Below, piece by piece: positions 1-8,140 of a DNA stretch of 64,000 bases. Position 1 is the first letter of the stretch; every line of letters starts with the position of its first letter. Under the pieces are notes generated by a model that worked only from the letters and a program-made list of their open reading frames with translations, did no database searches and was not told the origin of the DNA. Source of the DNA: JAHCHG01 sp041394845 (lineage in GTDB: Bacteria > Acidobacteriota > Blastocatellia > Pyrinomonadales > Pyrinomonadaceae); assembly GCA_041394845.1 (NCBI GenBank), contig JAWKHL010000001.1, positions 1,860,001-1,924,000 on the forward strand, given 5' to 3'. The position numbers were made by a program, and so were the translations under genes.

Positions 1-191
1 AGGCTTCGAAGGGCGAACTCGGCGTTTATATGAAATCGAACGGCGGCCCGAAACCCGAACGGGTCCATTTCCGCGGCCCGAGTTTCGTCAACCTGTCGGC
101 GTTGCCCGTCATGAGCGAGGGAGAAATGGTGGCCGACGTGGTGGCCATCATCGGATCGCTCGATATCGTTTTGGGCGAAATTGACAGATGA
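1..191 (+). CDS. nuoD: NADH-quinone oxidoreductase subunit D, C-terminal end (partial)
   Basis: Only the last ~62 codons are present; the reading frame enters at base 3 and stops with TGA at 189-191. The translated end contains RVHFRGPSFVNLSALP and then DVVAIIGSLDIVLGEIDR, which is the characteristic C-terminus of the 49-kDa/NuoD subunit of complex I. NuoD lies in the peripheral arm and, with NuoB, forms the quinone-binding pocket. It is followed downstream by nuoE and the rest of the cluster on the same strand, so it is the 5' part of the same transcription unit. The start lies outside the window. Confidence 0.93.
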   Translation, partial: ASKGELGVYMKSNGGPKPERVHFRGPSFVNLSALPVMSEGEMVADVVAIIGSLDIVLGEIDR

Positions 192-304
192 AAGATCTTT
201 AACAAAATTCCGCAAAGGAAGCGGTTGCCCGAAACCAAAAAGCAGGAATCGGAAAAATTTGGATTTGCCCGACCAAACATTCACAAAACAGAGGTGTTTG
301 AATA

Positions 305-769
305 ATGGAAAAGGAAAATGTTCGGGATCAAAGATTCCAGGGCGAAATGACGCGGTTGATGAAAACCGCGATTGACAAAATCGGCGGGCTGGAAACAAGA
401 TTCGACGGCTTGGAAACGAGGTTCGATGGCCTTGAAACAAGGTTCGATCGGCTGGAAACAAGGTTCGATCGGCTGGAAACAAGGTTTGACCGGCTGGACA
501 ATAAGGTTGATGTTTTATCGGCCCAAATGACCGAGATCGGTCTCAAGGTTCTGGAAATTGACAAACGTCTGATCCTGGTTGAAAAAAGACTCTTAAATGT
601 CGAAGCTGAAATCGTCGTCCTTCGCAAAGATTTGGAAGAAGTAAAACAAAAACTTCAGATCATCGACGAAAAGGTCTCGCGATTGGACGCAAATTACGCT
701 GAACTAAAAGACAAGGTCGAGGAGTTAACTCTGCGGATCGAAAAAATAGAACAAAATTTAGCGGCATAA
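305..769 (+). CDS. Heptad-repeat coiled-coil protein inside the nuo cluster
   Basis: A 154-residue protein of no recognised family. After a short N-terminus it carries five near-perfect copies of the seven-residue unit LETRFDG/LETRFDR (about residues 29-63), followed by continuous heptad-like sequence rich in Leu, Glu and Lys to the C-terminus. It has no signal peptide or membrane segment, so a cytosolic rod-like coiled coil is likely. At the DNA level the units are five 21-bp tandem copies (389-493). The gene sits between nuoD and nuoE and stops 3 bp before the nuoE start codon, so it is probably co-transcribed and perhaps translationally coupled. The function is unknown. Confidence 0.75.
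   Translation: MEKENVRDQRFQGEMTRLMKTAIDKIGGLETRFDGLETRFDGLETRFDRLETRFDRLETRFDRLDNKVDVLSAQMTEIGLKVLEIDKRLILVEKRLLNVEAEIVVLRKDLEEVKQKLQIIDEKVSRLDANYAELKDKVEELTLRIEKIEQNLAA
389..493 (+). repeat. Five 21-bp tandem repeats encoding LETRFD(G/R)
   Basis: Five consecutive 21-bp units start at 389, 410, 431, 452 and 473. Each begins CTGGAAAC or a close variant and encodes one coiled-coil heptad. The third to fifth copies are nearly identical, which suggests recent slippage or unequal crossing over. A sixth, diverged unit starts at 494. Copy number may vary between strains. Confidence 0.9.
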
Positions 770-772
770 ATT

Positions 773-1306
773 ATGGCAACAGTTGCAACCGATTATACAA
801 ATAAGATCGTTTATTCCGACGAGGTGGCGGAATTCCCGCCCGAAGTGGTCGAAGAAATGAAGGCGCATCTGCACAAATATCCGGCCGACAGAAAGCGTTC
901 GGCTTTGATCCCTTTGCTGTTCGTCATCCAGCGCGAACGCGGTTATCTGGACAATCCGGGCGTCAATTTCATCGCCAAATTCCTCGATCTGGAAGTTACG
1001 GACGTCTGGGAAACGGCGACCTTTTATTCGATGTTCAACCTCCATCCGATCGGCAAACACCATATCCAGGTCTGCAAAACCTTGTCGTGCCGGATCATGG
1101 GCGAAGAGGAGATCACCGGGCATATCTGCGATCGTTTGGGAATCAAACCGGGCGAGACGACCGAGGACGGTCAGTTTACCGTCACCCGCGTGGAATGTCT
1201 GGGAAGCTGCGGAACCGCCCCGATGCTTCAGGTCGGTTTCGATTATCACGAAGATCTGACGATCGAAAAGGTCGATAAACTGCTGGATTCGCTCGAGAAA
1301 AAATAA
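773..1306 (+). CDS. nuoE: NADH-quinone oxidoreductase subunit E (24-kDa, 2Fe-2S)
   Basis: This 177-residue thioredoxin-like ferredoxin subunit belongs to the NADH-dehydrogenase module of complex I. The four cluster ligands are visible as C101 and C106 (CKTLSC) and C142 and C146 (CLGSC), which bind the 2Fe-2S cluster N1a. Length is normal for NuoE. In the known complex it partners NuoF and NuoG to take electrons from NADH. The start ATG is 3 bp after the coiled-coil gene's stop. NuoF follows only after three unrelated genes, an unusual separation because nuoE and nuoF are normally adjacent. Confidence 0.97.
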   Translation: MATVATDYTNKIVYSDEVAEFPPEVVEEMKAHLHKYPADRKRSALIPLLFVIQRERGYLDNPGVNFIAKFLDLEVTDVWETATFYSMFNLHPIGKHHIQVCKTLSCRIMGEEEITGHICDRLGIKPGETTEDGQFTVTRVECLGSCGTAPMLQVGFDYHEDLTIEKVDKLLDSLEKK

Positions 1307-1436
1307 CGACCGCTTGAAATTTGCGCCTCGAGCCACTTATTGAAAAGGTGGTGCATCAGATTTGGAAAAAATTCCATTTTTCGCCGCTCAGCTCCTCAGG
1401 CGGCCAACGATTCCAAATCTTTTAAGAGGTGAAAAA

Positions 1437-2309
1437 ATGAAAAAAGCGTTTCTTATCTTAGGCTTACTGTTCTTTGTCAATTCAATCTGTCCGGCCCAGG
1501 AAAGCGGGAACCGGATCTACGGCTACCAGCAAAACAAACGCCAACCGACCGTTAACAGCGGCAGCCTGCTCTCCAATAACCAGTTTTTCATCGAGGCCAG
1601 CGTTCTGTTGAATATCAAACCCGATTCGTTCGTGGCGGTCTTCGGCGTCGCCGAAGAAGCCAAAGATGCGGTCGAAAGCAGCACCAAAGTCGATCAAAGG
1701 ATCGACGCTTTCATCAAGGGAATGAACGGTTTGGGAATAACCGGCAACGATGTGTTCGTCGATTTTATCTCCCAAAACAGGGTTTACGATTTTCAGGTTT
1801 CGGCCGACGCGGCGCAGGAATATCTGGCCGGTTTTGAAACCAAAAAGACGGTCGCCGTCAAATACAAAAGCCGGGACAGTTTCGAAAAAATTCTGGCGGC
1901 CGCCACCAATTCCGGGATTTTCGATCTGATCAAGGTCGATTACATCGTCAGCGATTTCGAACCCGTGCGGGCGAGGCTTTTCGAAGAAGCGGCCAAGATT
2001 ATCAAACAAAAGGAGACGCGCTACCGCAACGCCTTTGACATGACACTTAAATCGGTCGGGCCGACGGTCGAAAAATACGACGCTTTTTATCCGGCCGAAA
2101 GATACGAAAATTACAAAGCCTTCGAAGCCGGGGCGGCCCGAACGACCAATTACCGGGACGGCAAGACTTTTGTTTACCTGCGGAAAAGCACGACCTTTTT
2201 TTACGAACCGCTCGACGGAAAAAGTTTCGACAAAATGATAAATCCGGTCGGGATCGAACCGACGGTTCAATTTACGATCTATTTGCAGGTCAAATACAAT
2301 CTGATTTGA
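1437..2309 (+). CDS. Exported SIMPL-like (DUF541-like) protein
   Basis: A 290-residue protein with a clear N-terminal signal peptide (MKKAFLILGLLFFVNS followed by CPAQ). The chosen ATG at 1437 has AAGAGGTG 7-14 bp upstream; the upstream in-frame extension lacks a comparable site and would bury the signal peptide. The segment from about residue 45 (IKPDSFVAVFGV, then a long helix and GLGITGNDVFVD) resembles the SIMPL/DUF541 fold of periplasmic proteins, but the match is by eye and uncertain. It is probably periplasmic. It lies between nuoE and nuoF on the same strand, and no link to complex I can be seen. Confidence 0.6.
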   Translation: MKKAFLILGLLFFVNSICPAQESGNRIYGYQQNKRQPTVNSGSLLSNNQFFIEASVLLNIKPDSFVAVFGVAEEAKDAVESSTKVDQRIDAFIKGMNGLGITGNDVFVDFISQNRVYDFQVSADAAQEYLAGFETKKTVAVKYKSRDSFEKILAAATNSGIFDLIKVDYIVSDFEPVRARLFEEAAKIIKQKETRYRNAFDMTLKSVGPTVEKYDAFYPAERYENYKAFEAGAARTTNYRDGKTFVYLRKSTTFFYEPLDGKSFDKMINPVGIEPTVQFTIYLQVKYNLI

Positions 2310-2318
2310 ATTTTAAAG

Positions 2319-2483
2319 ATGGAAGTTAGATTTGAATTATTTCGCGGGTCCTGGACCTCTTGGGAGGCTCTTTTTCAGGAGGCCGCCGAGTTCGCAACTC
2401 GCCTCGGTCGGGACCGCGTGATCAACATCTCCCATTCCTGCGACGGAAACGACGGGGTGGTTACGGTCTGGTACTGGGGTTAA
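2319..2483 (+). CDS. 54-residue conserved small protein (ISHS...VVTVWYW type)
   Basis: A short reading frame with ATG at 2319 and TAA at 2481-2483. It encodes a compact acidic-to-neutral protein ending in RVINISHSCDGNDGVVTVWY plus WG. I recall small bacterial hypothetical proteins ending with this ISHS-x-VVTVWYW pattern, so it is probably a real gene rather than chance. The function is unknown. It starts 9 bp after the SIMPL-like gene and ends 4 bp before the signal-peptidase-like pseudogene, so the three form a tight group inserted between nuoE and nuoF. It is under 60 codons and easily missed by gene callers. Confidence 0.65.
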   Translation: MEVRFELFRGSWTSWEALFQEAAEFATRLGRDRVINISHSCDGNDGVVTVWYWG

Positions 2484-2487
2484 GCGA

Positions 2488-3009
2488 ATGCGGACTTTTA
2501 TCGCTTTCCTTATTTTAGTTTTTGCGGGTCTGGCGACCGGATGTGGGCTCCAAAATTTTTCTCCGGTGGACATGGTGTTGCGTCCGGCGAATCGATGGCC
2601 CCGACCATAAAAAACGGGGATCATTTCGGTTATTTTACTTTTAAGGCTGCGGATACCGAATTAATTGAAAAATTCGACATTATTGTATTTAAGGTTTATC
2701 CGGACCGGGCTGAAAATATTCCTGAAGAAACCATGTTCGTTTTCCGCGTGATTGGCCTTGGAGAAGAAAAAGTTGAACTGCGGGAGGGTAGACCGCTTAA
2801 TTCAAGAGCCGTTTGAAAAGATCGAATCGAACGACAACATGGCTCCAATCATCGTTCCCAAAGGAGAATATTTTGTTTTGGGCGATAATCGGCCGCAAAG
2901 TTTTGACAGCCGCTATTGGAAAATTAAGACGGTAAAAAACGAGGATGTTTTAGGAATTGTAGGAAATATCATTCGCAAGGAAGATTACGAAAAAGGCAAG
3001 CGTTGGTGA
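2488..3009 (+). pseudogene. Signal peptidase I-like gene with two frameshifts
   Basis: Three pieces together spell an S26 signal peptidase I. Frame 1 (from ATG 2488) gives MRTFIAFLILVFAGLATGCG, a signal or lipoprotein-like N-terminus. Frame 3 gives ASGESMAPTIKNGD with the nucleophile Ser, then FRVIGLGEEKVELRE. Frame 1 resumes with GEYFVLGDNRPQSFDSRYW, the conserved C-terminal box. A one-base loss near 2575-2580 and a one-base gain near 2781-2790 would reconcile the frames. The general-base Lys expected just before RVIGL (KR in LepB) is Phe here. Decay is the simplest reading; sequencing error could explain the frameshifts but not the missing Lys. Confidence 0.75.
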
Positions 3010-3017
3010 TTTAGTTT

Positions 3018-4307
3018 ATGGAAATCAAAGCAATCGGATGTGAACCGTTACAACTCAAGCGCATGCACATCAAAGACGGTCATACGCTCAAAGTTTATCA
3101 GGAAACGGGCGGGTACGAATCTCTGAAGAAGGCGATGAACATGTCTTCGGACGACATCATCGGCGAGGTCAAAAAATCGGCCCTCAGGGGGCGCGGCGGC
3201 GCCGGATTCCCGACCGGGATGAAATGGAGTTTCGTCCCGCGCGATTCGCCAAAACCCAAATACATCGTCTGCAACGCCGACGAATCCGAACCCGGAACCT
3301 TCAAGGATCGCTATCTGCTGGAGCGCGACCCGCACGCTCTGATCGAGGGAATGCTGATCGGAGCCTACGCCCTCGGCGTGGAAACCTGTTACATCTATTA
3401 CCGGGGCGAGTACCGATATCTGATCGACATCATGGATGAGGCCATCGAGGAAGCCAAAGCGGCAAATCTGGTCGGCGAGCGGATTCTGGGAAGCGATTTC
3501 ACCTGCAATTTTTACACCCACACGGGAGCCGGAGCCTACATCTGCGGCGAAGAAACCGCTCTCTTGTCGAGCCTCGAAGGTTTTCGCGGGCATCCCCGAA
3601 TGAAACCGCCCTTCCCCGCCATCGAAGGAGTTTACGCCTGCCCGACCGTGGTCAACAATGTCGAAACGTTGACGGCCGTCCCGCAGATCATCGAGATGGG
3701 CGGCGAGGCCTGGCAACATCTGGGAACCGAAAAATCGGGCGGAACAAAACTCTGGTCGGTCTCGGGCCACGTCAAAAAACCGGGCGTTTACGAGCTTCCG
3801 ATGGGCTACGTCGATATGGAAAAGTTCATCATGGAAGACTGCGGCGGCATGCTCCGCGATGATAAAAAGCTGAAGGCCGTCATTCCGGGCGGATCATCCG
3901 TCTACATCATGAACGCCGATCAGATCGTCGGGAAACGCGTCACGCTCGATTACGAGGGATTGGTCGAAGGCGGTTCGATGGTCGGCTCGGGCGGATTCAT
4001 CGTCATGGACGAAACGGTCGATGTCCTGGATTCGACCAAAAATCTGACCGAGTTCTACAAACACGAATCGTGCGGCTGGTGTACGCCCTGCCGCGAGGGA
4101 ACCGACTGGCTGGTCAAGATCTTCGACCGCGTAACCGAAGGAAACGGACGCCCCGAGGACGCCCAGCTTCTGCTGGACATCTGCGACAACATCGAAGGCA
4201 AATCGTTCTGTCCTTTGGGAGATGCCGCCGCCTGGCCGATCCAGAGCGCGCTCCGAAGGTTCCCCGAAGACTTCAAGAAACATCTTTTGCAGAACGGAAA
4301 CAGTTGA
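3018..4307 (+). CDS. nuoF: NADH-quinone oxidoreductase subunit F (NADH/FMN-binding)
   Basis: A 429-residue 51-kDa subunit that oxidises NADH through FMN and passes electrons to cluster N3. The glycine-rich NADH/FMN motifs are GRGGAGFPTG (58-67) and GAGAYICGEETAL (170-182). The 4Fe-4S ligands are C352, C355 and C358 (SCGWCTPC) and C398 (SFCPLG). Length is typical. The start ATG is 9 bp after the pseudogene's stop. A hairpin follows the stop codon before the bTHX gene. Confidence 0.98.
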   Translation: MEIKAIGCEPLQLKRMHIKDGHTLKVYQETGGYESLKKAMNMSSDDIIGEVKKSALRGRGGAGFPTGMKWSFVPRDSPKPKYIVCNADESEPGTFKDRYLLERDPHALIEGMLIGAYALGVETCYIYYRGEYRYLIDIMDEAIEEAKAANLVGERILGSDFTCNFYTHTGAGAYICGEETALLSSLEGFRGHPRMKPPFPAIEGVYACPTVVNNVETLTAVPQIIEMGGEAWQHLGTEKSGGTKLWSVSGHVKKPGVYELPMGYVDMEKFIMEDCGGMLRDDKKLKAVIPGGSSVYIMNADQIVGKRVTLDYEGLVEGGSMVGSGGFIVMDETVDVLDSTKNLTEFYKHESCGWCTPCREGTDWLVKIFDRVTEGNGRPEDAQLLLDICDNIEGKSFCPLGDAAAWPIQSALRRFPEDFKKHLLQNGNS

Positions 4308-4318
4308 TTTTGAAACCA

Positions 4319-4352
4319 TTGGAAACCCGGTGATCTTGGCCGGGGTTTCCCA
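4319..4352 (+). terminator. Hairpin between nuoF and bTHX gene
   Basis: TTGGAAACCC pairs with GGGTTTCCCAA (one bulge) around a CCGG/GG core, 12 bp after the nuoF stop. No U-tract follows, so it may be an mRNA-stabilising or attenuating hairpin rather than a full terminator. Confidence 0.45.
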
Positions 4353-4387
4353 ACTTACAATTAAAAGAAAAAGAGGAAATTTTAGTT

Positions 4388-4516
4388 ATGGGAAAAGGTG
4401 ATAAAAAGACACGGCGCGGAAAGATATTTCGCGGGAGTTACGGAAAACATCGGCCGAAGCCGAAAGGATCCAACAAAAGGAAAGGCGACGGCAAAAACGA
4501 AAATAAATCTGAATAA
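4388..4516 (+). CDS. Small ribosomal subunit protein bTHX
   Basis: A 42-residue, very basic protein beginning MGKGDKKTRRGKIFRGSYGK and continuing HRPKPKG. This is the diagnostic start of the THX family, which sits at the top of the 30S head and stabilises rRNA in Thermus and relatives. The Lys/Asn/Gly-rich tail is family-typical low complexity. It has its own ATG and an AGAGGAAA purine stretch upstream. Its place between nuoF and nuoG is odd and it is too short for many gene callers. Confidence 0.9.
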   Translation: MGKGDKKTRRGKIFRGSYGKHRPKPKGSNKRKGDGKNENKSE

Positions 4517-4520
4517 GAGA

Positions 4521-4570
4521 GCAGTAAGCGGTGAGCGGTGTGCGGTAGTTTTTTTTTAACTGCCCGCTTA
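4521..4570. repeat. Heptamer array (GCGGTGA type) between bTHX gene and nuoG
   Basis: Four consecutive 7-bp units at 4521-4548 read GCAGTAA, GCGGTGA, GCGGTGT and GCGGTAG. After a run of T, a partial inverted copy (CTGCCCGCTTA) lies at 4560-4570. It belongs to the window-wide family of degenerate heptamer arrays. Confidence 0.6.
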
Positions 4571-4603
4571 AATCAAACCAAAGAGAGTTAGTTAAAAGAT
4601 CAG

Positions 4604-6889
4604 ATGTCACAAAAGGAACTGGTAAAAGTTACGATTAACGGTCAGGAGTTCGAGGTCGAAAAAGGCTCCCCCTTGATCGACGTGTGCAACGAGAACGGCT
4701 TCGGTGTTCCGTCGTTTTGTTATTACAAGGATCTGGCTCTTCAGGCCTCGTGCCGGATGTGTCTGGTGAGGATCGAAAAGATGCCCAAACTCCAGGCCTC
4801 CTGCACCATCACCTGCACCGACGGGATGGTCGTTACAACTCAAAGCGAGGAGATCGAAAAGGCGCAAAGGGCGATGGGCGAATTTCTTCTGGCCAATCAC
4901 CCGCTGGATTGTCCGGTCTGCGACCGGGGCGGCGAGTGCGAATTGCAGGAGGTCATTTTCGACTGGGGCGATGTCGAGGAACGGTTTACCGAATACAAAA
5001 ATGTCAAACCCGAGAAATTCCTCTCGCCGATCGTCGCCAACGACCCGCAGCGATGCATTTTGTGCAAACGCTGCACCCGCGTCTGCGACGAATGGATGGG
5101 CGAAGACGCGATCGAGGCCGGAAACCGCGGGGTCAACACCGTGATCGGAACCTACGGCGGCTGGCTCAACTGTTCGCAATGCGGCAACTGCATCGAGGTC
5201 TGCCCGACCGGAACCCTGCTCGACGGTGTTTACCGCCACGAAACGCGTCCGTGGGAACTGGATCAGACGATCACGACCGACGTTTACGGATCGGACGGGA
5301 TGCAGCTTTCGATCGGTTCGCGCGGCGGACTGGTTCACCGGATCGTCGCCCGCGACCGCTACGTCAACGGTCTGAACGGCGAATTCCTCGACGTCAAGGC
5401 GCGTTTCGCCCACGAGTTCGTCAATCATCCGACGCGGCTCAAAACGCCTTTGATCCGTTACAAAAAAGGCGGGAAACCGATCCCGGCGACCTGGGACGAG
5501 GCCCTTCAGGTGATCGCTCAAAAATTCCGGGAGACCGGTTTCACCGGCGTCATCGCTTCTTCGCGGCTGACTAATGAAGCCGTTTTTACTTTGAAAAGAT
5601 TTGCCGAAGAGGTCGTCGATTCCGATAGGTTCGCGGTTTCGGACGCCTACGATCTGGCTCCGTTTTTTGAAAATCTGAGCGTTCCGCTGGCCACCCACCG
5701 GGAGATCAGATACGCCCGGACGATCCTTCTGATCGGCGGCGAACCCGAAGAAGAACAGACCTTTACGGCCAAACAAATGCGGCAGGCCGTGCGCAACAGC
5801 GGGGCCCGCCTGATCGTCGTCAACGACCGGCCGATCCGGCTCACTTCATCGGCTTCGCAGTTCATTCACATCAATCCCGGTTCGGCCGACGCTCTGGCAC
5901 TGGCGCTGACCGATCCGAAAGCCAAAACGGCGGTTAAGAAACTCGGGATCGAGCAGGGCGAGATCGACCAGCTTCTAAAAACCCTGACGGACACCGAGGG
6001 CGATCTGGTGATCATGTTCGGCGGCGATCTGTCGGGCGAAGCGCAGGCGGTTCTTTCGAGTTGGGCGGCCGGTTTCGGGGCGGAAAACCGCCGCGTTCTG
6101 CTTCATCCTCTGCCGCTTTACAACAATTCGGTCGGAGCCAACGATATGATGGCCGGCAAGAAATCTGCGGAAGAGGTCCTCGATAATTCCAAAACTCTTT
6201 TGATCGGCGGAAGTCTCCCGGATGAACTGATCGAAAAACTTTCCGGCAAGGATTTCGTCGTCGTTCAGGAGCTTTTCGAAACCCCGACGACCGACCATGC
6301 GGATGTCATTTTGCCAGCCTCGTCTTTTGCCGAGATGGACGGAACCTACACCAACAACACCGGTTTTGTTCAAAGGGTCCGGCGGGCCATCGACCCGCTT
6401 CATCAATCGAAACCCGATTGGATGATCACTTCCCTTCTGGCCAAGGAAATGGGTGTCGATTTCGGCTACGGTTTCGCCGCCACGGCCGTTTTCAAGGCCA
6501 TCGCCGATTCGGTTCCGGCTTACGAGGGACTGCGTTACCCCGATCTGAAGGACGAATCGCGTCCGGTTCAGGTCAAGCACCTTTTGGCCGGAAAAGCCGA
6601 TCTGAAGGCAGCGGCCGACGCTTTAAAAGAGCGGGTCGAAAGTCTTCCGGACGAAGCGAAAAAGAACGTGGAAACGCCGAAGATCGGCCATAAACTGCAC
6701 CGGGTGACGACCTTGACCGGCAAAACGCCGCAGTTTCAACTGCTCTCGCACGGCAATCCGAAACCGGAAAATCTGCTGGTTTCCCCGCTCGTACAATTCA
6801 ATCCGGACGGAACGAGGCGAACCGAAGAAACGGCCGAAGCGGCGGCCGTCGGAGCCATCGACCGGGAAAATCTAAGTGTTGATAAATAG
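4604..6889 (+). CDS. nuoG: NADH-quinone oxidoreductase subunit G (Fe-S / molybdopterin-oxidoreductase-like)
   Basis: A 761-residue subunit carrying the electron wire of the peripheral arm. The 2Fe-2S N1b ligands are C39, C50, C53 and C67. The His-Cys3 site of N5 is H99, C103, C106, C112. Two further 4Fe-4S sites use C151, C154, C157, C161 and C190, C193, C196, C200. The C-terminal ~530 residues are the degenerate molybdopterin-oxidoreductase fold, for example PTTDHADVILPASSFAEMDG. The last ~100 residues form a less conserved tail. The ATG is preceded by AAGAGAG but with poor spacing. The stop lies inside the first unit of a heptamer array. Confidence 0.97.
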   Translation: MSQKELVKVTINGQEFEVEKGSPLIDVCNENGFGVPSFCYYKDLALQASCRMCLVRIEKMPKLQASCTITCTDGMVVTTQSEEIEKAQRAMGEFLLANHPLDCPVCDRGGECELQEVIFDWGDVEERFTEYKNVKPEKFLSPIVANDPQRCILCKRCTRVCDEWMGEDAIEAGNRGVNTVIGTYGGWLNCSQCGNCIEVCPTGTLLDGVYRHETRPWELDQTITTDVYGSDGMQLSIGSRGGLVHRIVARDRYVNGLNGEFLDVKARFAHEFVNHPTRLKTPLIRYKKGGKPIPATWDEALQVIAQKFRETGFTGVIASSRLTNEAVFTLKRFAEEVVDSDRFAVSDAYDLAPFFENLSVPLATHREIRYARTILLIGGEPEEEQTFTAKQMRQAVRNSGARLIVVNDRPIRLTSSASQFIHINPGSADALALALTDPKAKTAVKKLGIEQGEIDQLLKTLTDTEGDLVIMFGGDLSGEAQAVLSSWAAGFGAENRRVLLHPLPLYNNSVGANDMMAGKKSAEEVLDNSKTLLIGGSLPDELIEKLSGKDFVVVQELFETPTTDHADVILPASSFAEMDGTYTNNTGFVQRVRRAIDPLHQSKPDWMITSLLAKEMGVDFGYGFAATAVFKAIADSVPAYEGLRYPDLKDESRPVQVKHLLAGKADLKAAADALKERVESLPDEAKKNVETPKIGHKLHRVTTLTGKTPQFQLLSHGNPKPENLLVSPLVQFNPDGTRRTEETAEAAAVGAIDRENLSVDK

Positions 6890-6980
6890 TTAATCGTTAA
6901 TGGTTAGTGGTGGATGGTTAAAGACCGCCGGGAGAATAATGACCTTCAATTAACAATTAACCAATAACGATTAACCAACC
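6889..6980. repeat. Inverted heptamer arrays (GTTAATG type) between nuoG and nuoH
   Basis: The left arm at 6889-6923 has five 7-bp units (GTTAATC, GTTAATG, GTTAGTG, GTGGATG, GTTAAAG). The right arm at 6947-6980 has the complementary series (CAATTAA, CAATTAA, CCAATAA, CGATTAA, CCAACC). Together they can form an imperfect hairpin filling the whole intergenic gap. The left arm starts on the last base of the nuoG stop codon. Confidence 0.75.
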
Positions 6981-6988
6981 CAAAAATT

Positions 6989-8083
6989 ATGGAATCATTT
7001 GCCAAAACAATTTTTCCTTTTGCGGTTTATTTCGCCGCCATTTTTCTGGCTTTTCAGGGCGTTCTGATGATCGTCGCCTACACGGTTCTGGCCGAACGCA
7101 AGGTTCTCGGCTGGATTCAGGGAAGGATCGGACCGAACCGGGTCGGTCCCTGGGGATTGCTACAGCCTTTTGCCGATCTTTTCAAGTTCATTTTCAAAGA
7201 GGATCTGGTTCCGGATAAATCGACCAAGTTCATCTATTATCTGGCTCCGGTGGTCGCTCTGACCTGCGCCTTGATGCCGATGGTGGTTTACCCTTTCGGC
7301 CCCTCGATCACGACCATCGACTGGAGTTTTCTGCCCTATGGCCTGGGAGAAGGGATCAAAACCCTGCCGCTGACCATCGCTCAGATCGACGTCGGGGTGC
7401 TCTACGTTCTCGGGATCACCTCGGTCGGAGTTTACGGGATCGCGCTGGCCGGTTGGTCTTCGAACAATAAATATTCGCTGATGGGGGGACTTCGTTCTTC
7501 GGCCCAGATGATTTCCTACGAACTGGCGATGGGAGCGTCGGTTCTCGGAGTGGTAATGCTGGCCGGGACGCTCGATCTGAACGGGATCATCCACGCTCAG
7601 ATGGGATCGCCCTGGTATATGCGCTGGTTTATCGTGCCGCAAATTATCGGCTTTTTCGTATTTCTGATCGCGGCTTTTGCCGAAACGAACCGCGTTCCGT
7701 TCGATCTGCCGGAAGCCGAAACCGAACTGGTGGCCGGTTTCCACACCGAATACAGCGCCCTGAAATTCGCGCTCTTTTTTATGGCCGAATACGTCAACAT
7801 GTTCACCGTTTCGGTGATGTGCGTAACGCTTTTCCTCGGCGGTTGGTACATTCCCGGGTTGACCCATATTTTCGATATGGGAACGATTCCCTATGCCATC
7901 GCCAGCCACGTCGGATTTCTTTTGAAGATCTTTGCGTTTTTGTTCCTGTACATCTGGATCCGCGGGACTTTGCCCCGTTTTCGTTTCGACCAGTTGATGA
8001 ATTTCGGGTGGAAATTTCTTCTGCCGGTCGCATTGGGCAACGTCATTTTAACTATCATCATTGTTTACTTTTTGAATAGCTGA
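6989..8083 (+). CDS. nuoH: NADH-quinone oxidoreductase subunit H
   Basis: A 364-residue integral membrane subunit of ~8 helices that links the peripheral arm to the proton-pumping arm and lines the quinone chamber. Diagnostic stretches are the N-terminal VLAERKVLGWIQGRIGPNRV, and the conserved loop EAETELVAGFHTEYSALKFA with its acidic residues. Length is typical. No clear Shine-Dalgarno precedes the ATG; the upstream sequence is the repeat arm plus an A-rich stretch. nuoI, which normally follows nuoH, is missing here. Confidence 0.98.
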   Translation: MESFAKTIFPFAVYFAAIFLAFQGVLMIVAYTVLAERKVLGWIQGRIGPNRVGPWGLLQPFADLFKFIFKEDLVPDKSTKFIYYLAPVVALTCALMPMVVYPFGPSITTIDWSFLPYGLGEGIKTLPLTIAQIDVGVLYVLGITSVGVYGIALAGWSSNNKYSLMGGLRSSAQMISYELAMGASVLGVVMLAGTLDLNGIIHAQMGSPWYMRWFIVPQIIGFFVFLIAAFAETNRVPFDLPEAETELVAGFHTEYSALKFALFFMAEYVNMFTVSVMCVTLFLGGWYIPGLTHIFDMGTIPYAIASHVGFLLKIFAFLFLYIWIRGTLPRFRFDQLMNFGWKFLLPVALGNVILTIIIVYFLNS

Positions 8084-8085
8084 AG

Positions 8086-8125
8086 ATGAGAAAGCGGAAG
8101 CGCCCGACCGAAGCCTTCCTCTCAT
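8086..8125 (+). other. Intercistronic hairpin between nuoH and nuoJ
   Basis: ATGAGA at 8086-8091 pairs with TCTCAT at 8120-8125, with a further GGAAG/CTTCC pairing inside. It occupies the position where nuoI would be expected. Its role is unknown; it could stabilise one mRNA segment. Confidence 0.4.
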
Positions 8126-8140
8126 TTTCCAACGAAAAAA

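Noticed and set aside
181..375. 64-residue plus frame before the coiled-coil gene
   Set aside because: Overlaps the nuoD stop and the coiled-coil start in another frame; no motif and no ribosome site.
758..1336. Long minus-strand frame opposite nuoE
   Set aside because: It mirrors nuoE codon structure, has no ribosome site, and the protein has no recognisable motif. Many similar antisense frames lie opposite other genes (for example 4607-5776, 26182-27981, 47767-49761) and are dismissed for the same reason.
2337..2624. Minus-strand frame across the small-protein and signal-peptidase region
   Set aside because: Pro/Arg-rich shadow of the plus-strand genes; the plus strand has a convincing small protein and signal-peptidase motifs.
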